DNA of 64,000 nucleotides, from positions 1 to 64,000 of the forward strand of contig CAJAPZ010000063.1 in the NCBI GenBank assembly GCA_903943955.1, written 5' to 3'. Every line of letters starts with the position of its first letter. The stretch's first letter is position 1. The stretch comes from an uncultured Actinomycetes bacterium (lineage in GTDB: Bacteria; Actinomycetota; Thermoleophilia; Miltoncostaeales; Miltoncostaeaceae). A program made the position numbers and the translations under genes. Below the pieces are notes generated by a model that was not told the DNA's origin, ran no database searches, and saw only the letters and a program-made list of their open reading frames with translations. Shown piece by piece: positions 8,505-18,979 of this stretch.

Positions 8505-9260
8505 GTGCTGCCCTCATTCGGCTCGATCGGGCCGTTCACGTTCTATTCATTCGGCCTCATGGCCGCGGTGGCCATCGTGCTGGCTGGCATCTTTCTGGCC
8601 ACCGATCTCCGCCAGCGCGGGTACGACCCGTCCAGCGCGCTTGAGATCATGTTCGCGGGCGGTATCGGCGGCTTCCTCGGCGCCCGCATCTACTACGCGG
8701 TGGAACACTGGGGCGAGCCGGGAGAGGACCTGTTCTCCGGGTCGGGGCTCGTCTGGTACGGCGGGGTCGCAGGTGGCCTCATCGCCGTCATCCTCCTCAC
8801 CACATGGCGCCGCATCCCGTTGGGCGTCATGGCGAATATGGTGGCCGCGCCGCTGGCACTCGCGTACGCAATCGGACGCATCGGCTGCCAGCTCGCAGGT
8901 GACGGCGACTACGGCCGGGCGACTGACCTGCCATGGGGCATGTCCTACCCGGAGGGCACGGTGCCCACGATGGAGATCGTCCATCCCACACCCGTCTACG
9001 AGACGGTCGCCATGCTGGTGGTGTTCTGGGTGCTGTGGCGGTTCCGGGGCCGGCTCACCACCCCGTGGTCGCTGTTCGGGCTCTATCTCGTGCTGAGCGG
9101 CATCGAGCGTCTGCTCGTCGAGTTCGTACGCGCCACGCCGGTGACCTTCGCCGGAATGACCACCGCGCAGGTCATCTCGGTGCTGTTCATCATCATCGGG
9201 CTTCCACTGGTGTGGCGTGGGATCACCCGAAACGGCGCGGCGCCCGCGCACCCCGCTTAG
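8505..9260 (+). CDS. lgt: Prolipoprotein diacylglyceryl transferase
   Basis: 251-residue polytopic inner-membrane enzyme that transfers diacylglyceryl from phosphatidylglycerol to the lipobox cysteine, the first step of lipoprotein maturation. The Lgt signature is seen around G-R-I-G-C-Q-L-A-G-D-G-D-Y-G. The conserved H-P-T-P-V-Y-E segment and C-terminal E-R-L-L-V-E-F-V-R helix are also present. About seven hydrophobic segments fit the family. The start is GTG, 3 nt after the preceding small ORF. The stop overlaps the convergent gene in a TTAG tetramer. Confidence 0.95.
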   Translation: MLPSFGSIGPFTFYSFGLMAAVAIVLAGIFLATDLRQRGYDPSSALEIMFAGGIGGFLGARIYYAVEHWGEPGEDLFSGSGLVWYGGVAGGLIAVILLTTWRRIPLGVMANMVAAPLALAYAIGRIGCQLAGDGDYGRATDLPWGMSYPEGTVPTMEIVHPTPVYETVAMLVVFWVLWRFRGRLTTPWSLFGLYLVLSGIERLLVEFVRATPVTFAGMTTAQVISVLFIIIGLPLVWRGITRNGAAPAHPA

Positions 9261-9832
9261 GGGTGGCTGGTGCCCCCGCCGGGCACCCACAGCACGTCGG
9301 GGCGTCCGACGGCATGGTTGGCACCGCGGGCGAGGATGAAGAAGAGGTCGGACAGCCGGTTGAGATAGGCGATGACGTGCTCGCCGATCTCCTCGTGGTC
9401 GGACAGCATGACCGTGGCACGCTCGGCACGGCGGCACACGGTGCGGGCCACGTGCATGTGCGCCGCGGCGGCGGTGCCGCCCGGCAACACGAAGCTGTCG
9501 AGGGGTGCGAGCGTGGCGTTCACCTCGTCACACCAGTGCTCGATGGATGTCACCTGCGCGCCGGTGATGCGCAGGTGTGAGCCCTCGGCGCCCATTGGCA
9601 CCGCGAGGTCGGCGCCCAGGTCGAACAATTCGTTCTGCACCTGACCCAGGCGTTCGTCCCAGCCCTCGGGAAGCTCCTGCAGGCGCACCACGCCAAGTAC
9701 GGCGTTCAGTTCGTCCACCTCGCCGTAGGCGTTCACACGCAGGTTGTCCTTGCGCACAAGGCTCATGTCCCCAAGGCGCGTGTCGCCCTGATCACCGGTG
9801 CGGGTGTAGATACGTGTGAGATGAACTGCCAT
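9257..9832 (-). CDS. Cob(I)alamin adenosyltransferase, PduO type
   Basis: 191 residues. The N-terminal Y-T-R-T-G-D-Q-G-D-T motif binds ATP. The conserved R-L-S-D helix near the end and a V-C-R-R-A-E-R motif are typical of PduO-type ATP:cob(I)alamin adenosyltransferases, which make coenzyme B12. The chosen ATG gives the family's usual length and starts two residues before HLTRIYTRTG. An upstream extension of 35 residues is low-complexity and lies in spacer DNA. No other cobalamin genes are near, so this may serve B12 salvage. Confidence 0.9.
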   Translation of the reverse strand: MAVHLTRIYTRTGDQGDTRLGDMSLVRKDNLRVNAYGEVDELNAVLGVVRLQELPEGWDERLGQVQNELFDLGADLAVPMGAEGSHLRITGAQVTSIEHWCDEVNATLAPLDSFVLPGGTAAAAHMHVARTVCRRAERATVMLSDHEEIGEHVIAYLNRLSDLFFILARGANHAVGRPDVLWVPGGGTSHP

Positions 9833-9875
9833 AACGGCGTGGACTCTAGAGCGCGGGTCGGCCGGACTTCGGTGA

Positions 9876-11303
9876 CTACGGAGCGTCGGGGTTGGCTGCG
9901 TCCCAGTCGCGGGCAAATCGCTCGGTCGCCACGGCATCGCCGAGGCGCCCCATCAGCCGCTCCTCGCGAATGGCAATAAGCAGTTCGGCCACCCACGGAC
10001 CGGGACCGCGCGCGAGCAACTCGGCCAACTTCGCACCGTCGATGGCCGACCGGATGGGCTCCAGCTCCTCGATGCGGGCGTGGGCCGCGAGCATGTCTCG
10101 TGCCAGCGCCAGGTGCCGGGTGATCTGGCTGGGAGTGGTGCGGGGCCCATCGGTGGCCAGCCGGTCGGCCACTGACAGCACGATGGCCTCGATGGGATCG
10201 GGTGCCACGCGCCGCAGATACCGGTCGTACTGCACCAGCGACAGCGGCTGCCGGTGTACGAGGAATCCCAGCACCAGATGCTGGCGTACGCCGTGCACCA
10301 CGAACTCCCGCAGGCGGTTGGATGTACGCAGCCGGCGCATGAGCGCATCGGCCATATCGGCTCCCACACGGTCATGCCACACGAAGGTGACCCGCCCTTC
10401 GTCAGTAACGCCCCGGGTCTGTGCCTTGGCCATGTCGTGCAGAAGCGCGGTAATGCGCAGGGCATCGCCGCACGTGAACCCGTCGGCAAGCGGGGTGCGA
10501 AGGGCGACCGCCACCATGGGGGCATTGCCGCGGAACACCTCTGCTGGATCGCGCTGTATCCGGGCCACGTTGCCCAGCACCTCGAAAGTGTGCCCCAGCA
10601 CATCAAGGTGGTGGTAGGTGCTCTGCTCCACTCCCCGACAGTCGCCGAGCTCCGGAATGAGGGCCGCGAGCCCCCCCACGTCGTCAAGTGCAGCGACCGC
10701 CGCCACTGGGTCGCTGGCACGGATGATGCGCGAGAACTCCTCCATCACGCGCTCCCCGGGTGCACTCAGCAGCCCGGCGGCCGCGGTGCGAGCGGCGGTG
10801 CGGGCATCTGGGTCCACCGTGAAGCCGAGCGAATCAGCCAGGCGCGCGACCCGGATGACGCGCACCGGGTCGTCGGTGAGCGCCGCGGGCGCCACCAGCA
10901 CGAGGCGCCTGCGGATCAGGTCATCAACGCCCCCGTGATGATCGACAATCACGGGATCACCGGCCACCGAGAGCGCAAGGGCATTCACCGTGAAGTCCCG
11001 CCGGCGCAGATCCTCGTCGAGCGTCTCCCCGAGCATCGGCATGATGTCCACCTGCCACGGCAGGGTGCCACCCGTGAGCCTCCATGCACCGAAGTCCCGC
11101 GACAACTCAAACCTGCTTGCCCCATGGGCCCGGGAGAGCGCCCTGGCGGCCACCGCGGGGTCGCCTGAGGTGATGACATCCACATCTGCCACCGGGCGCC
11201 CGAGCAGGGCGTCGCGTACGCAGCCGCCCACGAGCCACGCAGGCTCCGGAAGCGACGCGAGAGGATCGCGCAGGGCGAGGGCGGCCGGAGGTGCTGCGCT
11301 CAC
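9876..11303 (-). CDS. cca: CCA-adding enzyme / poly(A) polymerase family nucleotidyltransferase with HD domain
   Basis: About 475 residues. The class II nucleotidyltransferase head shows W-L-V-G-G-C-V-R-D and the metal-binding D-V-D-V, followed by R-R-R-D-F-T-V-N-A-L-A and R-V-A-R-L. A C-terminal HD phosphohydrolase-type domain follows (H-H-L-D-V-L-G-H and L-L-H-D-M-A-K). In this family the enzyme repairs or adds CCA at tRNA 3' ends. The tRNA-Thr gene in this window encodes no CCA, consistent with a need for it. I favour GTG at 11303, which overlaps the alr stop (GTGA); an ATG at 11342 would add 13 residues. Confidence 0.88.
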   Translation of the reverse strand: MSAAPPAALALRDPLASLPEPAWLVGGCVRDALLGRPVADVDVITSGDPAVAARALSRAHGASRFELSRDFGAWRLTGGTLPWQVDIMPMLGETLDEDLRRRDFTVNALALSVAGDPVIVDHHGGVDDLIRRRLVLVAPAALTDDPVRVIRVARLADSLGFTVDPDARTAARTAAAGLLSAPGERVMEEFSRIIRASDPVAAVAALDDVGGLAALIPELGDCRGVEQSTYHHLDVLGHTFEVLGNVARIQRDPAEVFRGNAPMVAVALRTPLADGFTCGDALRITALLHDMAKAQTRGVTDEGRVTFVWHDRVGADMADALMRRLRTSNRLREFVVHGVRQHLVLGFLVHRQPLSLVQYDRYLRRVAPDPIEAIVLSVADRLATDGPRTTPSQITRHLALARDMLAAHARIEELEPIRSAIDGAKLAELLARGPGPWVAELLIAIREERLMGRLGDAVATERFARDWDAANPDAP

Positions 11304-12418
11304 CCGACGTGGACCCGCGCCACACGCGGGCTCACGGCGCATGTGACCTCGTATGAGATGCTGCCCCGCAGGCGTGCGATCTCATCAGCGGTGATGCGCT
11401 CGCGGCCCTGCGAGCCGATGATCACCACCTCCTCCCCGCCGCGCTCGGTGGCCTCTGGGCCCAGATCCACGGTGATGAGGTCCATCGAGACGGTGCCGAT
11501 CACCGGAACGCGCCGACCGCCTACGAGGACCTCGCCGCAGTTCGAGAGGTCACGGGCAAACCCATCCGCGTATCCCACGGGGATGGTGCCCACCCACGTG
11601 CCACGCGCTGCGCGCCAGGTGCGTCCGTAGCCCACGCTCTCGCGTGAGCCGAAATGCTTCACGAGGGATAGGCGGGATCGCCAAGACATGACCGGGATGA
11701 GGTCGTCGGTGACCGGATCGCCGCCAAATGGCGAGCATCCATAGAGGGCGATACCGCACCGCACCATGTCAAAGCAGGCATCGGGGTCGCGCAGCGTGCC
11801 CGCGCTATTGGCTGCGTGTACGGTGATACCCGGAAAGCGATCGCGGAACGTGGGCGCCAGCGCCCGAAACCGCACCAACTGCTCACGCATGAACCCGGCC
11901 TCGGGCCCGTCTGTCACATCAGCCGTGGCGAAGTGGGTCATCAGGCCCACCACGTGGGCACCCGCGATCTTCGCAGCATCGGCAAGCGCCAGCGCGTGGT
12001 CAAGCGGCACGCCAAGGCGTCCCATCCCCGTGTCCACCTCCACGTGAACGCGCACATCGGCGTCGGGTGCCGCAACAGCCATCAGACGTTCGAGCGCTGG
12101 GAGATCGCTGATGGCCACCTCACATCGCTGTCCGAGCGCACGCAGCCCCGCCGGCTCTGTAAGCGGGCTCATGATGAGAATGGTCACGTCATCGAGTCCG
12201 GCGAGGCGCAACTCCTCGGCCTCCTCCACGCTGGCCACGGCCAGTGCCACCGCTCCACCGGCGAGCGCCGCCCGGGCGCACTCAATCGCGCCGTGCCCGT
12301 AGGCATCAGCCTTCACCACGGCCATCAGGCCTGCCTGGCCTGCCGCGCGGTCGAGCGTCACGGCGTTGTGCCGCACCGCGTCGAGGTCGATGTATGCGCT
12401 GGAGCGGGCGTCGCTCAT
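11300..12418 (-). CDS. alr: Alanine racemase
   Basis: 372-residue PLP enzyme that interconverts L- and D-alanine for peptidoglycan. The N-terminal PLP-binding lysine is in A-V-V-K-A-D-A-Y-G-H-G. The C-terminal V-S-M-D motif that precedes the second-domain active site is also present, and length is normal. The ATG overlaps the stop of the preceding nnr gene (ATGA), and the gene's own stop overlaps cca. Pairing with nnr and acpS is a common arrangement in Gram-positive genomes. Confidence 0.95.
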   Translation of the reverse strand: MSDARSSAYIDLDAVRHNAVTLDRAAGQAGLMAVVKADAYGHGAIECARAALAGGAVALAVASVEEAEELRLAGLDDVTILIMSPLTEPAGLRALGQRCEVAISDLPALERLMAVAAPDADVRVHVEVDTGMGRLGVPLDHALALADAAKIAGAHVVGLMTHFATADVTDGPEAGFMREQLVRFRALAPTFRDRFPGITVHAANSAGTLRDPDACFDMVRCGIALYGCSPFGGDPVTDDLIPVMSWRSRLSLVKHFGSRESVGYGRTWRAARGTWVGTIPVGYADGFARDLSNCGEVLVGGRRVPVIGTVSMDLITVDLGPEATERGGEEVVIIGSQGRERITADEIARLRGSISYEVTCAVSPRVARVHVG

Positions 12419-13959
12419 GTGGCGTGCGCCTCCGGGAGTGATTCGATGATGTCGCTGGCGATGGTGCCTTCCCCACGCCCTGCCAAAACCCCTGCCCGGG
12501 CGTGGAGCACAGCCCCCGCCGCGGCGGCATCGCGTCCGTTCATCCCACGTGCGAGGAGTGCCGTGATGATGCCCGTGAGCACATCGCCGGATCCCGCAGT
12601 GGCCAGCGCCGGGGTACCACCCTCCAGCACGATCGGCACCTCGTCCGGTACCGCGATGATGGTGCCGGGGCCCTTCAGCAGCGCAACGTGCCCCGACCGC
12701 TCAGCCAGTGCGGCGGCCGCGGCAAGACGCCCAGCCTCCACCTCTATGCGATCAATACCGAGAAGGCGGGCAGCCTCCCCGGCGTGGGGCGTGATGACGG
12801 TGACCGCGGAGCGGTTACGAAGCGCGGCAAGGTCGTCCGCGAGATGCCAGAGGCCATCCGCATCGATGACCATCGGCCGGTCCACGTCGTTCACCAGCGA
12901 CCTGACGAGTTGCGTTGTGCGTTCCTCACGCCCGAGCCCGGGGCCGACGCCCACCGCTGCCACCCGTGCGATCTGCTGATCGATCTCCGTGCGCGCGTCG
13001 GTTCCGAGCCCCGCGTCATCCGAACCCGCCCGCATCACCATGACCTCAGGTGTCCACGCCGACACCTCGGCACGCACCGACGGCGGTACACAGGCGATTA
13101 CGATTCCGGCTCCCGCACGCAGCGCCGCACGCGTTGCCAGCCGGGCCGCACCGCTGAGCCCCGGCGCACCCGCCACGATGAGCACACCACCCGCTGCGTA
13201 CTTGTCATCCCCGGCGGCACGCCGCGGGATTGCCCGCACCGCGTCGTCTCCCACCAGCCATGCGGCCTCACCGCAGCGGATGTCCCGTGGCACACCGATG
13301 TCCACCACCGTCACCCGCCCGGTATGGGTGCGCCCCGGGGCTACGCGGAGCCCCGGCATGTCGCCGCCAAAGGTGATCGTGAGCTCAGCGCGTACGGCCG
13401 CGCCCTGCACGGTGCCGGTATCCGCGTCCACGCCAGTAGGGATATCCAACGCGACAACAGGAGCCCCCGATGCGACGACGGCATCCACGACATCAGCGAT
13501 CGCACCGTGTGGTGCACCGACCGTGCCGGTCCCGAGCAGCGCATCAATGACGATGGCATCACTGGCTGCGATCGCTGCCGTATCGGCCTCAACGGGAACC
13601 AGACCGGCCGCCTCAGCCCGTTCGGTCATGACAAGCGCATCTGGAGTGCCCGGGCGGCGCCCTCCGGGCAGCGCCACGCACACATCCCAACCTGACTCAG
13701 CCAGGTACCGCGCAACCACCATTCCGTCGCCCCCATTGTTGCCGGGGCCGACGAGCACCAGTGCACGCGAACCGGCGGGGTACGACTCAAGGATCTCCCG
13801 GGCAGCCAGAAATCCTGCGCGCTCCATGAGCGCGTCGCCGGAGATCCCACCGGCGATCGCCCGCGCATCGGCCTCGCGCAGTGCGGCGGCGTTGAAGAGC
13901 GGACGTGCACCGGGAAGCGGCACGGGTCCGTGGGCGCGGGCGATTGGCACGCCACGCAT
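12415..13959 (-). CDS. nnr: Bifunctional NAD(P)H-hydrate epimerase / ADP-dependent dehydratase
   Basis: 514-residue fusion of the YjeF N-terminal epimerase domain (G-P-G-N-N-G-G-D-G near residue 70; D-I-P-T-G-V) and the C-terminal ribokinase-like dehydratase domain (T-P-H-A-G-E; A-G-S-G-D-V-L-T-G). It repairs damaged NAD(P)H hydrates. It starts 15 nt downstream of acpS and overlaps alr, so it belongs to the long leftward operon. Confidence 0.94.
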   Translation of the reverse strand: MRGVPIARAHGPVPLPGARPLFNAAALREADARAIAGGISGDALMERAGFLAAREILESYPAGSRALVLVGPGNNGGDGMVVARYLAESGWDVCVALPGGRRPGTPDALVMTERAEAAGLVPVEADTAAIAASDAIVIDALLGTGTVGAPHGAIADVVDAVVASGAPVVALDIPTGVDADTGTVQGAAVRAELTITFGGDMPGLRVAPGRTHTGRVTVVDIGVPRDIRCGEAAWLVGDDAVRAIPRRAAGDDKYAAGGVLIVAGAPGLSGAARLATRAALRAGAGIVIACVPPSVRAEVSAWTPEVMVMRAGSDDAGLGTDARTEIDQQIARVAAVGVGPGLGREERTTQLVRSLVNDVDRPMVIDADGLWHLADDLAALRNRSAVTVITPHAGEAARLLGIDRIEVEAGRLAAAAALAERSGHVALLKGPGTIIAVPDEVPIVLEGGTPALATAGSGDVLTGIITALLARGMNGRDAAAAGAVLHARAGVLAGRGEGTIASDIIESLPEAHAT

Positions 13960-13974
13960 CCTATTGCCCCGGCG

Positions 13975-14346
13975 CTACGCCCCGCGCAGCACGGCCACCG
14001 CAGCGGCCATCCCACGCGAATGCGTCAACGAGAGCAGCACTTCGACCACGCCGAGATCCGACGCACGGCGCAGGCAGCGCCCCGTGAGGATCGCCGTTGG
14101 GGCGCCCCTCCCCCGTATTACTTCAGCCTCATGCCACCTGGTCATTCCGATACCGAGCGCCTTGCCCACGGCCTCCTTGGCCGCGAACCGCGCGGCGAAG
14201 TGCTGCGGGGGGAACTTGCGCGACATGCAGTAGGCGCGCTCGGCATCGGTGAAACAGCGCTCCGCGAACCTGGGCTGGCGCGCGAGCACGGCTGCAACGC
14301 GATCGATCTCGATCAGATCGATTCCCACGCCGACGACCTCGCTCAC
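13975..14346 (-). CDS. acpS: Holo-[acyl-carrier-protein] synthase
   Basis: 123 residues. It transfers 4'-phosphopantetheine from CoA to acyl carrier protein. The Mg-binding V-G-I-D-L-I-E motif lies at the N-terminus, the F-A-A-K-E-A-V-G-K-A-L-G helix is central, and S-L-T-H-S-R-G-M-A-A-A ends the protein. The GTG start lies 7 nt after the glmS stop and gives VSEVVGVGIDLIE, the normal AcpS beginning. An upstream in-frame ATG lies inside glmS and is unlikely. Confidence 0.93.
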   Translation of the reverse strand: MSEVVGVGIDLIEIDRVAAVLARQPRFAERCFTDAERAYCMSRKFPPQHFAARFAAKEAVGKALGIGMTRWHEAEVIRGRGAPTAILTGRCLRRASDLGVVEVLLSLTHSRGMAAAVAVLRGA

Positions 14347-14353
14347 CCGTGCC

Positions 14354-16183
<1,830 letters not shown>

Positions 16184-16184
16184 G

Positions 16185-17552
16185 TCAGTGACCCCCCTCG
16201 ATCAGGCCAAGCGCACGCCCCGCAGCGTCCGCGATCTCGTCGGCGATCCTGTCGCACTGCTCGGACGTCGGTGCCTCTACCATTACGCGCACGAGGGGTT
16301 CGGTGCCGGACGCGCGAAGCACGATGCGCCCGTCATCCCCAAGATCGGCCTCATGGGCCCGCACCAGGTCCCACACGCCGGTGGCATCGGCCAGATCTCC
16401 CTTGCGCTCCACCCGGATGCTCACGAGGCGCTGTGGCATGCGCTGCATCACCGATGCTGCATCGGCGAGGGTGAGGTCGCGCTCCGCCAGTGCCGAGAGC
16501 AGCAGGATGGCGGCACTCAGGCCGTCGCCGGTCGGTCCGCTGGGCAGGTGGATGAGGTGCCCGCTCTGTTCACCACCCAGCACCAGATCATTCGCGCGCA
16601 TGTCCTCCAGCACGTAGCGGTCACCCACGTCGGTCCAGCGCACTTCGATACCGCTGTCGGCCATCGCGCGGCGAAACCCGAGGTTGGTCATGGTGGTGGT
16701 GACTACCGCGGGGCCCGGCAACTCGCCGCGCCCCTGCAACCAGATGGCAAGCGTGGCGAGGATCTGATCGCCATCCACCACGGCGCCCGCGGCGTCAACA
16801 GCCAGCATGCGGTCGCCGTCGCCATCGAAGGCGATCCCAAGTGACGCGCCGTGCCCAGTCACCGCCGCCTGCAACGCCGAGAGGTCGGTTGACCCGCAGC
16901 CCACGTTGATGTTGACCCCATCGGGGTCGGCACCAATCACCCGAACGTCGGCGCCAAGGTCGGTGAGCACGGCCTCTGCCGTCGTCACCGCGGCGCCGTT
17001 GGCACAGTCGATAACCACGTGGACGCCATCGAACCGGGTACCGGTGCGGGCCACCATTCGATCGCGGTATGTCGCGGCTGCGTCCAGCCAGTGCCGGATT
17101 TCACCGATGTCACCAGCCGTGGGCCGGTTGCCACCGGCCTCGTCGATGCGCTGCTCAAGCGCCGCCTCGGCGGCATCGGGCAATTTGAAGCCGTCCGGCC
17201 CGAACAACTTGATGCCGTTATCGGGAAATGGGTTGTGCGAGGCGCTGATGACAACGCCCGCCCCGAAGTCCGGATCGGCCGCCACGAGCTCCGCCACGGC
17301 AGGCGTGGGAAGCACCCCGCCCAGCACGACATCGGCACCGGCCGAGGCAATACCCGCTGCGAGGGCCGCCTCGAGCATTGGGCCACTCCGGCGTGTGTCG
17401 CGCCCCACCAGTACCGCTCCGGAACCAGCGACCGACTGGCCAAGGGCCCGCCCGATCGCCAGTGCAAGTTCCGGCGTGAGGTCGGCATTCGCGACCCCCC
17501 TGACGCCGTCCGTCCCGAAGAGCCTCCGGGCCGGCCGCGCCTCCCCGCTCAG
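16185..17552 (-). CDS. glmM: Phosphoglucosamine mutase, apparent CTG start
   Basis: Converts glucosamine-6-phosphate to glucosamine-1-phosphate. The phosphoserine loop (I-S-A-S-H-N-P) and metal loop (D-G-D-G-D-R) are present. A GTG at 17408 would give 407 residues but would remove the family N-terminus R-R-L-F-G-T-D-G-V-R-G, which is intact in frame upstream. Between that motif and the first upstream in-frame stop (TAA) there is no ATG, GTG or TTG. The only near-standard start is CTG at 17552-17550, overlapping the rpsI stop as CTGA and giving 455 residues (usual length about 450). No clear Shine-Dalgarno site precedes it, so coupling to rpsI is likely. Confidence 0.9.
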   Translation of the reverse strand: MSGEARPARRLFGTDGVRGVANADLTPELALAIGRALGQSVAGSGAVLVGRDTRRSGPMLEAALAAGIASAGADVVLGGVLPTPAVAELVAADPDFGAGVVISASHNPFPDNGIKLFGPDGFKLPDAAEAALEQRIDEAGGNRPTAGDIGEIRHWLDAAATYRDRMVARTGTRFDGVHVVIDCANGAAVTTAEAVLTDLGADVRVIGADPDGVNINVGCGSTDLSALQAAVTGHGASLGIAFDGDGDRMLAVDAAGAVVDGDQILATLAIWLQGRGELPGPAVVTTTMTNLGFRRAMADSGIEVRWTDVGDRYVLEDMRANDLVLGGEQSGHLIHLPSGPTGDGLSAAILLLSALAERDLTLADAASVMQRMPQRLVSIRVERKGDLADATGVWDLVRAHEADLGDDGRIVLRASGTEPLVRVMVEAPTSEQCDRIADEIADAAGRALGLIEGGH

Positions 17553-17947
17553 CGCTTCGAGAACTGGGGACGCTTACGAGCGCCCTTGAGGCCCGCCTTC
17601 TTGCGCTCCTTCTCACGAGCGTCACGCGTGAGGAAGCCCTCGCGCTTGAGCTCGGGGCGAAGATTCTCATCCATCTCCACCAGAGCGCGGGCCACGGCGT
17701 GACGCAGCGCGCCGGCCTGACCCGAGATGCCGCCGCCATCGAGGCGAGCCTTCACCGAGAACTGGCCCTCGACGCCTGCGGCGACGAGCGGCGACTTGGC
17801 GGCCGTCACGAGCACCTTGCGACCGAAGAAGTCCTCAATCGGGCGACCGTTGCACGTGATGGTGCCATCGCCCGACTCGAGGATGATGCGGGCGACCGAG
17901 GTCTTGCGCTTGCCGGTTGCCTGGATGCGGATCTGGGCGGTGCTCAT
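17549..17947 (-). CDS. rpsI: 30S ribosomal protein S9
   Basis: 132 residues with the S9 pattern: [11 protein letters not shown] at the start, a central [19 protein letters not shown], and the conserved C-terminal tail ending Q-F-S-K-R that reaches the P-site tRNA. It follows rplM with a 4-base overlap. This L13-S9 pair is near-universal. Its stop overlaps the inferred CTG start of glmM. Confidence 0.98.
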   Translation of the reverse strand: MSTAQIRIQATGKRKTSVARIILESGDGTITCNGRPIEDFFGRKVLVTAAKSPLVAAGVEGQFSVKARLDGGGISGQAGALRHAVARALVEMDENLRPELKREGFLTRDAREKERKKAGLKGARKRPQFSKR

Positions 17948-18411
17948 GCGATGACCTTCCTCTCGAGCCGGAGCGGCTCGGGCGACTGCGCCTCATGGGG
18001 ATGCTCGGAACCGGCGTACACCTTCATCTTCAGAAGCTGCTTCCGGCCAAGAGAGTTCTTGGGGAGCATGCCGCGCACAGCCATGCGGATGACCTCTTCC
18101 GGACGGCGGTCGAGCTGCTCGCGGAGCGTGCGGCTGCGGATACCACCGGGGTAGCCCGAGTGGCGCCAGTAGCGCTTCTGGTCGAGCTTCTGACCGGTGA
18201 CCGTAATCTTTCCGGCGTTGGTGACGACGACGAAATCGCCGCAGTCAACGTGCGGGGTGAAGGACGGCGAGCGCTTGCCGCGCAGCGTCTCCGCGATGGT
18301 CGCGGCGAGACGGCCCAGGTTCTGACCCTCGGCGTCCACGATGTACCAGCGGCGATCAACCTCGCCTGGCTTGGCACTCATGGTCGACTTCGTGGGGTGA
18401 GCGGTTGGCAC
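17944..18411 (-). CDS. rplM: 50S ribosomal protein L13
   Basis: 155 residues from the GTG at 18411, or 145 from an ATG at 18381. The GTG is preferred: GGAGG lies 3-4 nt before it, whereas nothing similar precedes the ATG. Conserved segments include [23 protein letters not shown] and R-G-M-L-P-K-N. A longer frame upstream has no family similarity. It heads the leftward operon rplM-rpsI-glmM-glmS-acpS-nnr-alr-cca. Confidence 0.97.
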   Translation of the reverse strand: MPTAHPTKSTMSAKPGEVDRRWYIVDAEGQNLGRLAATIAETLRGKRSPSFTPHVDCGDFVVVTNAGKITVTGQKLDQKRYWRHSGYPGGIRSRTLREQLDRRPEEVIRMAVRGMLPKNSLGRKQLLKMKVYAGSEHPHEAQSPEPLRLERKVIA

Positions 18412-18633
18412 GGTCCTCCAATGCATAGGCAGGCGGTGTCCACACCACCCGGAACGACGCGGGATCCTAGGGGAGGGAGGGGCATGCTGCAACCGCAGAC
18501 TGTGGGGAATCGTCCTCAGCGGTCTCGCATCGTGAACTCTCGTCCCATTTATTGGGCGGGGGGGCGCTGGTTGTGTCACATTTGTTGCCTAATACACCCC
18601 TGTGTAGCACCACAGACACGAAAAGGATTGAGG
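18412..18633. promoter_or_regulatory. Divergent intergenic region between rplM and a small Cys/His protein gene
   Basis: 222 bp. On the minus strand TAGGAT (18465-18470) is a possible -10 box for rplM, giving a leader of about 50 nt. On the plus strand a T/A-rich patch with TAATAC near 18593 is the best candidate for the rightward gene. No convincing -35 hexamers, riboswitch fold or autogenous leader structure could be recognised by eye. Confidence 0.35.
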
Positions 18634-18948
18634 ATGAAGGAGCGCTTTCCCGCCATGAACCGTTGCAGGGCAGTCGCGGCCCACGGCCGTCGCTGCGTGC
18701 AGACCCCGTTCATGACAAGCCCCTTCTGCTGGCACCACACCGCCCGCACAGATCGTGATGCACTGCGTCAGGAGAACATGCGCAGTGAGGACCACGCCAA
18801 GCTGTCGATCGACCGCATCGTCCACATCCTGGGCGACCGCGAGGTCACCGAGATCGCCGAGTTCCTCGAGTCGGGCGATCAGGGCGAGATCCGCATTGAG
18901 CGCCGGGGCGACCAGATCGTGGCCCACACGGAGCGCACCGGCTCGTAG
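18634..18948 (+). CDS. Small protein with N-terminal Cys/His zinc-finger-like motif
   Basis: 104 residues from the ATG at 18634, with GAGG immediately upstream. Residues 11-32 have the spacing C-x9-C-x10-C-x2-H, like the DUF5763-type motif in which a basic peptide binds zinc. The rest is charged and probably helical, with a C-terminal I-R-I-E-R-R-G-D-Q-I-V strand. No catalytic motif is visible. The gene stands alone, divergent from rplM and convergent with guaA. Regulatory or nucleic-acid binding is a guess from the motif only. Confidence 0.7.
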   Translation: MKERFPAMNRCRAVAAHGRRCVQTPFMTSPFCWHHTARTDRDALRQENMRSEDHAKLSIDRIVHILGDREVTEIAEFLESGDQGEIRIERRGDQIVAHTERTGS

Positions 18949-18979
18949 CCGCAGGACCCGCGGGCGTCTCAGCCCGGGG

